This document shows positions 8,574-16,154 of a stretch of DNA of 64,000 nucleotides, in pieces; within the stretch, counting starts at the first letter, position 1, and every line of letters starts with the position of its first letter. This stretch comes from Chryseobacterium sp. Leaf404. Lineage in GTDB: Bacteria > Bacteroidota > Bacteroidia > Flavobacteriales > Weeksellaceae. The translations under genes were made by a program, and so were the position numbers. The notes beneath the pieces are model-generated. The model had not been told where the DNA came from and searched no databases. It worked only from the letters and a program-made list of their open reading frames with translations. Where the stretch lies: positions 620,001 to 684,000 of the forward strand of contig NZ_LMQM01000001.1 of assembly GCF_001424145.1 (NCBI RefSeq), read 5' to 3'.

Positions 8574-9575
8574 ATGAAAGGTTTTGTATTTGGAAAGTTT
8601 TATCCGTTTCATCTCGGTCATCAGAAAATGATTGAATTTGCCCTGACCAAAGGAAGTGTCACGGTGTTGGTGTGTGCAGAAACCAAAGAGAAAATTGATG
8701 GAAAAACCCGTCAGAACTGGATAAAAGAGACTTTTAAAAACAATAAAAATCTCAAAGTAAAAGTTTTCAGTTATAATGAAAATGATTTTCCGAATTCTTC
8801 TGTTTCAGACTGGGAAATTTCAAAGAAATGGAGTGAGGTTTTTAATGAGTATTTTAAGGATGAAAATTTTCTGGTAACGTCTGAAGAATACGGCGAAATG
8901 CTTTCTGAAATTATGGACATCAATCATTTTATGTTTGATGAAGAGCGGGAAACTGTTCAGATTTCAGCATCAAAAATAAGAGAAAATCTATATGCGAACT
9001 GGAATTATCTGCCGTTATCCGTTCAGAAATATTTTGCTTTAAAAGTTGTGTTTCTGGGAACAGAATCTACAGGAAAAACTTTTTTGACCAATGCATTATC
9101 CGAAATTTTTAAATCAAATAAAGTTTCGGAAGCGGGGCGAGATTTAATTCACAATTCCAAACAATTTCAATTTGAAAATCTGGAAAAAGTGCTTTCTGAA
9201 CATGCCAATCGGATTGAAAATGTGGATATTTCAAAAAGTTGTTTAACCTTGATTGATACGGATTGCCACATTACAAAATCGTATTCTGAATTTATTTTTA
9301 ATAAAAAACTCGTTGTTCCTGACGAAATTTTAGATATAAACAAAGCAGATTTATATCTTTATTTAACCAAAGATGCAGAGTACATTCAGGATGGAACGAG
9401 GCTTGAAATCGATGAAAGAAATCAGTTGGATGATAGCCACCGGAAAGTTTTAAAAGAAAATGGAATTGAGTTTAGAGAAATTTCCGGGAGTTGGAACGAA
9501 AGGAAGGAGTGGGCTTCAAAATATATTCAAAAACTGATTGATGAGAGAAGTCAAATTTTAAAATTAAATCAATGA
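8574..9575 (+). CDS. nadR: NadR-like NMN adenylyltransferase / nicotinamide riboside kinase
   Basis: 333 residues with two catalytic modules. The N-terminal nucleotidyltransferase has GKFYPFHLGH (HxGH at 13-16) and ISASKIR (130-136). The C-terminal kinase starts with a P-loop, GTESTGKT (162-169), and has TLIDTDCH for substrate binding. This is the bifunctional NadR architecture without the N-terminal DNA-binding domain of enterobacterial NadR, so it should salvage nicotinamide riboside to NMN and NAD but not regulate. It follows the macro gene by 56 nt in the same direction, probably in the same unit. Regulation could be supplied by the NUDIX-winged-helix protein. Confidence 0.93.
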   Translation: MKGFVFGKFYPFHLGHQKMIEFALTKGSVTVLVCAETKEKIDGKTRQNWIKETFKNNKNLKVKVFSYNENDFPNSSVSDWEISKKWSEVFNEYFKDENFLVTSEEYGEMLSEIMDINHFMFDEERETVQISASKIRENLYANWNYLPLSVQKYFALKVVFLGTESTGKTFLTNALSEIFKSNKVSEAGRDLIHNSKQFQFENLEKVLSEHANRIENVDISKSCLTLIDTDCHITKSYSEFIFNKKLVVPDEILDINKADLYLYLTKDAEYIQDGTRLEIDERNQLDDSHRKVLKENGIEFREISGSWNERKEWASKYIQKLIDERSQILKLNQ

Positions 9576-9623
9576 AGTAGTTGAAAATCGCTGCCTCAAA
9601 TTAGAAAAAAAGCTGTTCCCAAA

Positions 9624-11612
9624 TCAGGAATGATCACCAGCAGGTAAAATAATGGTGAAAGTGGTACCGCTGTCTTTAACGCTTTGAACTAGAACCTTCC
9701 CATCATGAAGCTCAATAATTTCTTTAGAAAGATAAAGACCAATACCAAATCCTGCGACAGATCTGCTGTTGGCATCTTTCACACGGTAATAACGGTCAAA
9801 TATGCGTTCCTGGTCCTCTTGAGGAATTCCTGTTCCCTGATCTGTTACGCTCACTTTTAGCTCGTTATCTATGGTAAAAGTATATTCTACGGTTATAGAA
9901 GAGTGGGTGGGAGAATATTTTACTGCGTTTCCGATAAGGTTGTGAAGCACCTGCGATATTTTACCGCGGTCTGCAGAGATTGATTTTTTACCGGCAGATT
10001 TAAAAATAAAAGTTCTGTTTTGTGTGGTTGAGAGTACTTCATCTTCAATTTCTGTAAATAATAATTGAAAATCAAAGACCGATTTTTCAATATGCATCTG
10101 CCCGGAATCCAGCCTTGAAACGTTCAGAAAACCATTAATCATCCCATTCATGTAATCTACCTGCTTCAGAGATTTCTCAAGCATATTCTGCTGTCTGGAG
10201 TTTTCAGAATCTGTTTCTTTTCTCTGCATCATCTGTAGATAGGCTTTGAGTGATGTGAGCGGAGTTTTAAGTTCGTGGCTCACCATACCCATAAAATCAT
10301 CCTTCCGCTGTTCCTCCTTTTTCTGCTCAGTGATGTCCCGTAAAGTTCCGTTTAAGCTTAACGCATTACCGTAGTTGTCAAAAAACACTCTGCCGTTTGC
10401 CTGTAAAAGACGTATTTTTTTATCTGTATTATTTTGAATTTTATATTCTGCGAAGTAATACCCGTCTGAATCTTTACTGAGTGATTTTGCAATGGCCTGC
10501 GTTACTCTGTCACGGTCTTCGGGAACAATGACTTCGATTGCTAAAGATAAATCTATATTTTCATCTGAAGTTAAGCCAAACCAGGTCTTAAGCAAATTGT
10601 TTCCTGAAAAAAGATTTGTTGATGGCTGATAGTAAAATGTTGCAAGCTCTCCTGCATCTATCGCAAGAGCCAGCATTTGCTGATTGTTTTCGTTTTTCCG
10701 TCTTTCCAGAAACTGGCGTGTTATGTCTTCAAGAATAACCAAAACTCCTGAAACTTCACCGCGATTAGAAAAAATGGGCTGATAAACTGAATTAACGATA
10801 GCGTCTCTTAAATCACCATTTTTTTGATATAATTTAACGGCAAACTCAGTGTTGATACGGGGTTTCCCGCTGTAATAAACTTCGCTGAGCCATTCATTTA
10901 CCAGTTGGTCACGAATTTCCGGACGTGCCGTTGAATGAGCGCGGCCAATCACTTCCGTTTCTGAACGTCCCCAAATAGTAAGAATTGCCGGGTTTGCGAT
11001 TTCGATTACGTGGTCAGGTCCCTTCAGCATTGCAATTCCTACGGGAGCCTGCTCAATAATCGTACGGATGTACTCTCTGCTTTCAGCCAGCTGACTGATT
11101 GAATGGCTGAGTTCTTCATTGGTTGAGGTAAGCTCTTCAAGCGTTGCGGCCATTTCTTCGTTCAGGGCATGTTCTCTCTCTTCTTTTTCTTTGATCTGCT
11201 GAAGAAATTCGCGGCGTGAAGTAACTTCCAGTGCCGTGTTCAGGATGCACCAAGTTTTATTTCTGTCATCTGTAAGTGCTTTATATTCGTAATCGAAATA
11301 ATCGAGTTTTTCGACTCCGTTTTTAATCAGTTTAGCCGGAGCTTCATGTACCGAGTAAGATATTCCCGAACGCCATACTTCCCTCAAAAGATCCAAAAAA
11401 GGCTGTCCTTCCAATTCGGGAATGGCTTCCATCAAGGTTTTTCCAATTACAGAAGAATCTTTGCCCCAAACTTCCAGCATCCCGGAATTGGCAAACCGAA
11501 TCACCATATCCTCACCAGAATAAATAGCGGTAGGAGCGGGTGAAGACGCCAGAGCCTGTATGATTAATTCCTGGCTGAAGTTTTTATCTGTAAAGGGTTC
11601 CTGATTAAACAT
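9624..11612 (-). CDS. Orphan multi-PAS sensor histidine kinase
   Basis: 662 residues with no obvious membrane segment. Order: PAS (about 20-130), coiled-coil linker (135-180), PAS (180-300, with GVLVILEDITRQF), PAC-like third PAS (310-435), HisKA with the phospho-accepting His446 in MVSHELKTPL, and an HATPase with N-box (QVLHNLIGNAVKYSP), G1 (DQGTGIP) and G2 (GFGIGLYLSK). It should autophosphorylate in response to a cytoplasmic signal. No response regulator is adjacent, so its partner is elsewhere. It converges with nadR, and its promoter box lies only 8 nt from the ATG. Confidence 0.95.
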   Translation of the reverse strand: MFNQEPFTDKNFSQELIIQALASSPAPTAIYSGEDMVIRFANSGMLEVWGKDSSVIGKTLMEAIPELEGQPFLDLLREVWRSGISYSVHEAPAKLIKNGVEKLDYFDYEYKALTDDRNKTWCILNTALEVTSRREFLQQIKEKEEREHALNEEMAATLEELTSTNEELSHSISQLAESREYIRTIIEQAPVGIAMLKGPDHVIEIANPAILTIWGRSETEVIGRAHSTARPEIRDQLVNEWLSEVYYSGKPRINTEFAVKLYQKNGDLRDAIVNSVYQPIFSNRGEVSGVLVILEDITRQFLERRKNENNQQMLALAIDAGELATFYYQPSTNLFSGNNLLKTWFGLTSDENIDLSLAIEVIVPEDRDRVTQAIAKSLSKDSDGYYFAEYKIQNNTDKKIRLLQANGRVFFDNYGNALSLNGTLRDITEQKKEEQRKDDFMGMVSHELKTPLTSLKAYLQMMQRKETDSENSRQQNMLEKSLKQVDYMNGMINGFLNVSRLDSGQMHIEKSVFDFQLLFTEIEDEVLSTTQNRTFIFKSAGKKSISADRGKISQVLHNLIGNAVKYSPTHSSITVEYTFTIDNELKVSVTDQGTGIPQEDQERIFDRYYRVKDANSRSVAGFGIGLYLSKEIIELHDGKVLVQSVKDSGTTFTIILPAGDHS

Positions 11613-11620
11613 AAGTGAAA

Positions 11621-11628
11621 CAAATATA
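11621..11628 (-). promoter_or_regulatory. Histidine kinase promoter, -7 box
   Basis: TATATTTG on the minus strand ends 8 nt before the kinase ATG, so the leader would be only a few bases long. Confidence 0.5.
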
Positions 11629-11671
11629 TGAAAAGACTTTAAACCGCCACAGAATTATGGTATATGGATTG

Positions 11672-11711
11672 AAAAAAAACGGATTTATTTAGTGCAAAAT
11701 AAATCCGTTTT
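11672..11711 (-). terminator. Terminator of the TPR gene
   Basis: A perfect 15-bp stem (11676-11690 with 11697-11711, loop AGTGCA) is followed on the minus strand by T8. It lies 17 nt after the stop of the TPR gene. Confidence 0.85.
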
Positions 11712-11727
11712 AATGTATTGAAATTGT

Positions 11728-13107
11728 TTAATTTTTCTTTTTTACTTTAGACCTTGCACTTTTAACCTCGTCTTTGAGGAATGGATATTTTTTCTGCATA
11801 TCCGAAACCAAACTGGGGTCTAATTCTAAAGCTTTCTGCAGAGATTCCGCACCTTTTTCCTGACTTCTGAGGTTAAACCAGCAGTTGCTGAGCTGATAAT
11901 ATAATTCTGCTCGTTCATGATATTTTAAAGCGTTCTGCAAAACGGTCACCGCTTCTTCATATTCACCTACAAGCATCAGAACTTCGCCATACGCGTACCA
12001 GTTGTAAAAACGGGAGGGTTCTGTATCAACAAGTTTTTTCAGGCATTCCAAACTTTCTTCAAATCTTCCTGATTCTATAAAGAGGAAAGCCAGTCTTTTC
12101 TGATAATCAAGATTGCTGTCATTCAAATGCGTTGCCTCTTTAGCAAAATGAAGTGATTCTGCCATGGCACCCATTTCTTCGTAAAGGTAAGACTGCTCCA
12201 TCATCGAAAGATAAAACTGAGGATCTTCTCTGAGTGATTTCTGGAAATACGTAAGTGCTACAAAAAGCTGTTTCTGCGCCTTAAAACACAGCCCGATTTT
12301 GTAGAAAGTAAAAGCTTTGGTGTATTCTAACTCCAGCATTTCCTCATAAACCCCGATAGCTTTATCAAATTGTTTCAGTGCCTCATAACAGGCGGCTTTA
12401 CTTGCGTAAACCCCCACAGCGCTGGAGTTGATAGCCAGAAGATAATCAAAACCGCGGATGGCTTCTTCGTAATTTTTTCTGTTATAATAATACTGTCCGT
12501 ACTCGCTCCAGGCTATTTCAGAATAGGCAAAATCATCCAGATAAGAGTTTAGAAAGGCAATTGCTTCATCAGTTTTGTTAAGTTCTGAGAAACAGGCCAT
12601 AATATTTTCTAAAGAATACTCATCATTAGGATCGTCTTTCAGTGCCTGCTGATAGTGTTTCAGTGCATTGAAGGGATCGCCCAGATTAATGTATTCGTCT
12701 GCAATAAAGTTATTCAGAAAATTTTCTTCCTCGCCCAGTTCTAAAGCTTTTTTACAGATTTCAATAGATCTTTTAGGATTACCGAGGTTAGAGTAGAATT
12801 TGGCATAGCAAACCATAAAATCTGTATTTTCCATTGAAGAACCTTTCAGCTCGTCAATCAGTTCCTTAGCAGTGGTGTAGTCTTCCCATTCTAATAAAAC
12901 TTCAAGTTTTTTTATTTTTATTTCCAAAGAATTTGGATGAAGCTTCAGGCCGTAATTTACTGCAATATCTGCGTAATTAAAGTCACCCAGCTCAAGGTAA
13001 TACACAATAATATCATCCAGTTCTTCAGTATCGAAGTAGAATTCATCATTGCTCTCAACCATTTCTTCGAACTTTTTTACAAGTTCATTTTCAAAATATT
13101 CTTCCAA
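11728..13107 (-). CDS. Tetratricopeptide-repeat protein
   Basis: 459 residues made almost wholly of TPR units (for example ALKHYQQALKDDPNDEYSLE, AIRGFDYLLAINSSAVGVYA and SLQKALELDPSLVSDMQKK), roughly ten to eleven helical hairpins. There is no signal peptide; the acidic N-terminus (MEEYFENELVKKFEEM) and basic C-terminus (SARSKVKKKN) suggest a cytoplasmic scaffold. No enzymatic domain is present. Neither neighbour suggests a partner: the kinase lies downstream beyond a strong terminator, and the upstream side is a ruined toxin-antitoxin locus. Confidence 0.9.
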   Translation of the reverse strand: MEEYFENELVKKFEEMVESNDEFYFDTEELDDIIVYYLELGDFNYADIAVNYGLKLHPNSLEIKIKKLEVLLEWEDYTTAKELIDELKGSSMENTDFMVCYAKFYSNLGNPKRSIEICKKALELGEEENFLNNFIADEYINLGDPFNALKHYQQALKDDPNDEYSLENIMACFSELNKTDEAIAFLNSYLDDFAYSEIAWSEYGQYYYNRKNYEEAIRGFDYLLAINSSAVGVYASKAACYEALKQFDKAIGVYEEMLELEYTKAFTFYKIGLCFKAQKQLFVALTYFQKSLREDPQFYLSMMEQSYLYEEMGAMAESLHFAKEATHLNDSNLDYQKRLAFLFIESGRFEESLECLKKLVDTEPSRFYNWYAYGEVLMLVGEYEEAVTVLQNALKYHERAELYYQLSNCWFNLRSQEKGAESLQKALELDPSLVSDMQKKYPFLKDEVKSARSKVKKKN

Positions 13108-13170
13108 TATAGTATCTCTCCGTTATTTTCAAAGCTCAAAAATTGATTTATAAACTTCGAAAAAACTTTT

Positions 13171-13481
13171 TTAATTAAATATATTTTTCCGTGGGTTTTG
13201 CCTGTTGTCAAAAAATGAAATTATTTTAATTTCTGATGGTAAAATTTAATAGGTAAAAGAGAAATTCTCTAAAATCAAAACCCGTCTTAAATTTTACGGT
13301 TGCTCTTTAGCCCACTCTTCTTCTGATTCCGTAAAATGTTGATCATTCTTAAAGTTTCATCTAAAATTTTTTCCGAATAATATTTGAATGATTGTGCTTA
13401 AACCAATAATCATATACTTTATCAAAATCAGTTTTTGCACGTTTTGTCCAAACTATTTTAGTTATTTTCCATAAGACTTTA
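13171..13481 (-). pseudogene. Decayed ParE/RelE-family toxin
   Basis: Read on the minus strand, three pieces in different frames line up with one ParE-like toxin: TKIVWTKRAKTDFDKVYDYW (first strand and helix), SEKILDETLRMINILRNQKK (second helix, after a frameshift), and EIKIISFFDNRQNPRKNIFN before TAA at 13171-13173 (the typical C-terminal FWDxRQNP motif). At least two frameshifts separate them, so no functional toxin can be made. It follows the antitoxin remnant directly, in the usual antitoxin-toxin order. Confidence 0.75.
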
Positions 13482-13488
13482 AAAAATC

Positions 13489-13679
13489 TTAATGAGAAAC
13501 AACCAAACCATTTTCGGCCTCCTTTAGCCCTATTTCTATTGATTCTTTTTCAACATCTGAGATTTCATTCACCAATCTTCATTGTTGATTTCTTCTACAA
13601 AATGAATGTCTTCTGCTTTAAGAATCGCTCTTATTTTAGTGAGTTCCTTCTCGTTTTTGGGATTAATGATAATTGTCAT
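13489..13679 (-). pseudogene. Decayed antitoxin gene
   Basis: ATG at 13679 opens MTIIINPKNEKELTKIRAIL, then KAEDIHFVEEINNEDW, and stops at TGA (13569-13571). One base shift restores EISDVEKESIEIGLKEAENG and LVVSH, the C-terminal part of RelB/ParD-like antitoxins of this phylum, which then stops at 13489-13491. A single frameshift therefore separates the halves. Together with the toxin remnant this is a dead type II toxin-antitoxin module. Confidence 0.7.
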
Positions 13680-13719
13680 TGCACTGTTTTTTCTCTATTA
13701 AAAGTACAAAAATTCTGAG

Positions 13720-15102
13720 TTAAATCAAACTTTTTATCTTTTCAATCATTTCATCGCCTAATCTGTCTGCTTCCTCCTGAGAATGTGCTTCAGTATAAAT
13801 TCTGATAATAGGTTCTGTATTTGATTTTCTAAGGTGAACCCAGTTGTTTTCAAAATCTATTTTCACGCCGTCTGCGGTAGAAACCTCTTCATTTTGATAC
13901 TCTTTTTCCATTTTAGTTAAAAGAGAATCCACATCAATTTCCGGGGTGAGCTCAATTTTCTTTTTGCCCATGAAGTATGCAGGGTAGCCCGCTTTCAGTT
14001 CAGAAACTGTTTTGTTCTCTTTTGACAAATGTGTCAGAAACAAAGCCACACCCACCAAAGAATCTCTTCCGTAATGCAGTTCAGGATAAATAATTCCGCC
14101 ATTTCCTTCACCTCCGATTACGGCATTTTTTTCTTTCATCAGATTCACCACATTCACTTCTCCCACAGCACTTGCAAAGTATTCTGAATTGTGCGTTTTT
14201 GCTACATCTCTCAGGGCACGGCTTGAAGAAAGATTTGAAATCGCCACTCCGTTTTTATTCTTTAAAAGATAATCTGCCACGGCAACCAAAGTATATTCTT
14301 CGCCAAACATTTCACCTTTTTCGTCGATCAAAGCCAGACGGTCAACATCTGGATCTACAACGATTCCTACATCTGCTTTCTCTTTAATCACCAAGTCGCA
14401 AATATCTCCCAAATGTTCTTTCAAAGGTTCAGGATTGTGAGGGAAATGGCCTGTCGGGTCACAGTAAAGCTTTACCGTTTCAATTCCCAGTTTATCTAAA
14501 AGCATAGGAACTGCAATTCCACCGGTAGAATTCACGGCATCTAAAACGACTTTATATTTTTTAGCTTTAATGGCTTCGACATCCACCATCGGCAAATTTA
14601 AAATCTGCTGAATATGAATGTCAAAAGCATCGCCTCTTGTTTCATATTTCCCTAAATCATCCACTTCTGCGTAGTTGAAATCTTCATTTTCTGCCAATTC
14701 CAACACTTCAGCACCATTTTCGCCACTGATGAATTCTCCTTTTTCATTTAAAAGTTTTAAAGCATTCCACTGTTTTGGGTTGTGAGAAGCGGTGAGGATA
14801 ATTCCACCGTCGGCCTTCAACTCGGGAACCATAATTTCAACTGTTGGAGTAGTTGAGAGTCCAAGGTCAATTACATTGATTCCCAAGCCTTGTAAAGTTG
14901 CGGTAACCAGTGAATTAACCATCAATCCCGAAATTCTTGCATCCCGACCGATGATTAAAGTTAAATCTTTTTTATTTTTATTATTCTGAAGCCATGTTCC
15001 GAAAGCTGATGCAAATTTTACAACGTCCAGTGGTGTAAGGTTATCGTTTACTTTTCCACCGATAGTTCCGCGGATTCCTGAGATTGATTTTATTAATGAC
15101 AT
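13720..15102 (-). CDS. glmM: Phosphoglucosamine mutase
   Basis: 460 residues of the alpha-D-phosphohexomutase fold. The active-site loop is TASHNP with phospho-Ser106. The metal loop is DPDVDRLALID, the sugar-binding loop is GEGNGGIIYPELHYGRDS, and the phosphate-binding loop RKSNTEPIIRIYTEA is near the C-terminus. It should convert glucosamine-6-phosphate to glucosamine-1-phosphate for UDP-GlcNAc, feeding the mur pathway encoded further right. Phosphomannomutase activity is the alternative for this Bacteroidota subfamily. A 7-bp tandem repeat tract lies just upstream. Confidence 0.9.
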   Translation of the reverse strand: MSLIKSISGIRGTIGGKVNDNLTPLDVVKFASAFGTWLQNNKNKKDLTLIIGRDARISGLMVNSLVTATLQGLGINVIDLGLSTTPTVEIMVPELKADGGIILTASHNPKQWNALKLLNEKGEFISGENGAEVLELAENEDFNYAEVDDLGKYETRGDAFDIHIQQILNLPMVDVEAIKAKKYKVVLDAVNSTGGIAVPMLLDKLGIETVKLYCDPTGHFPHNPEPLKEHLGDICDLVIKEKADVGIVVDPDVDRLALIDEKGEMFGEEYTLVAVADYLLKNKNGVAISNLSSSRALRDVAKTHNSEYFASAVGEVNVVNLMKEKNAVIGGEGNGGIIYPELHYGRDSLVGVALFLTHLSKENKTVSELKAGYPAYFMGKKKIELTPEIDVDSLLTKMEKEYQNEEVSTADGVKIDFENNWVHLRKSNTEPIIRIYTEAHSQEEADRLGDEMIEKIKSLI

Positions 15103-15152
15103 GAAAAGTTTAAAGTTTTGTTTGTTTAATGTTTAAAATTCGGGTTGCGAGG

Positions 15153-15197
15153 TACGAGATACGAGATACGAGTTTCGGGTTTCGGGTTTCGGGTTTC
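15153..15197. repeat. 7-bp tandem repeat tract (TACGAGA / TTTCGGG)
   Basis: Three TACGAG-type units are followed in register by three TTTCGGG units and a final TTTC, with a period of 7 throughout. A related TTTCGGG tract directly follows yqeY at 51295-51323. Confidence 0.85.
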
Positions 15198-15250
15198 AAA
15201 ATTTTTGCAAAAATACGATTTTTAAAAAGGATAGTTTTGTTAATAGATCT

Positions 15251-15832
15251 TTAAAGATTTGCAAAGATATCATCCGTAGAAAAACTGAGTTCAGGAAATG
15301 TTTTTGAAGTAATGATTTCGCCTTCTGTGAAAGGTTTCAGACCTATGTAAATTCCGTCCTGTAAAACAAAAACCTGAATATTTTTATCTGTAGGGTGTAC
15401 TATCCAGTATTCAAAAACGCCAGCTTCTTCGTAAATACGGTATTTGAGATCCTGTTCTTTTTTTGTATTTCCCGGTGAAAGAATTTCAACAATTAAATCG
15501 GGAGCGCCCAAACATCCTCTGTCGTCTAATTTTGTTAGGTCACAAATTACACTCAAGTCTGGCTGTACGACGGAGTAAACATCACCATTCTTATTAGGCA
15601 ATCTCACATCAAAGGGAGCAAAATAAACCTTACATGGTTTGTTGTAAAATATTTGATCAAATTTTCTATTAATATTTCTTAGAATATCTTGATGAATTCT
15701 TGCAGGAGCAGGACTCATTTTAAACACTTTGCCTTTAAAAAGTTCTATTCTCTCTTTGAACTTCCACAATAAATAATCTGCGTAAGTGTAATTTTTATCG
15801 GGGTCTAATTGATTGATATCCGTAATTTCCAT
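15251..15832 (-). CDS. Uma2-family (DUF820) putative PD-(D/E)XK endonuclease
   Basis: 193 residues. The restriction-endonuclease-like core is visible in FAPFDVRLPNKN, VVQPDLSVICD, GAPDLIVEILSPGNTKKEQD and EYWIVHPTDKNIQVF, which matches the Uma2/DUF820 family expanded in cyanobacteria and also found in Bacteroidota. The Asp and Glu of PDLIVEIL fit the catalytic pattern, but substrate and biological role are unknown in the family. It is monocistronic. Confidence 0.85.
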   Translation of the reverse strand: MEITDINQLDPDKNYTYADYLLWKFKERIELFKGKVFKMSPAPARIHQDILRNINRKFDQIFYNKPCKVYFAPFDVRLPNKNGDVYSVVQPDLSVICDLTKLDDRGCLGAPDLIVEILSPGNTKKEQDLKYRIYEEAGVFEYWIVHPTDKNIQVFVLQDGIYIGLKPFTEGEIITSKTFPELSFSTDDIFANL

Positions 15833-15877
15833 GCTGTGATTTTTAACAAAGTTAAAGAAAATAGTACATATTGATTT

Positions 15878-16030
15878 CTAAGAACATCCACAATCCTTAT
15901 CACAGTTTGTTCTTTTAGAATCAAATTTTTTCGGGGTGAAATTCTTCCTTACTATTCTGAACAGTGCATAGCACGCAAATGCGAAAACAAACGCAAGAAT
16001 GATGTATTGAATGATAAGAGAGATTTCCAT
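15878..16030 (-). CDS. FeoB-associated Cys-rich membrane protein (50 aa)
   Basis: ATG at 16030 gives a 50-residue protein: one transmembrane helix (MEISLIIQYIILAFVFAFAC), a basic stretch (RIVRKNFTPKK), and a Cys-rich tail TNCDKDCGCS. This is the plan of the small FeoB-associated membrane protein (PF12669-like) that sits next to feoB in many bacteria and is thought to help FeoB or bind iron. It lies 124 nt downstream of feoB on the same strand, beyond an inverted repeat. Confidence 0.85.
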   Translation of the reverse strand: MEISLIIQYIILAFVFAFACYALFRIVRKNFTPKKFDSKRTNCDKDCGCS

Positions 16031-16052
16031 TGTTGAAATGATTTGATTTTAA

Positions 16053-16099
16053 AACTTTGTCAAAGTTATAAAGCGCTCTGCAAAAACTTTGACAAAGTT
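16053..16099. repeat. Inverted repeat with palindromic arms
   Basis: AACTTTGTCAAAGTT (16053-16067) and its exact reverse complement (16085-16099), 17-nt spacer. Each arm is itself nearly palindromic. It lies between feoB and the FeoB-associated gene and could act as an attenuator or be a dispersed intergenic repeat. Confidence 0.8.
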
Positions 16100-16154
16100 G
16101 GCTCCTTCCCACTCACGAGGTACGTACAGCTGATTTTCTTTTTTTCAGGCTGTA

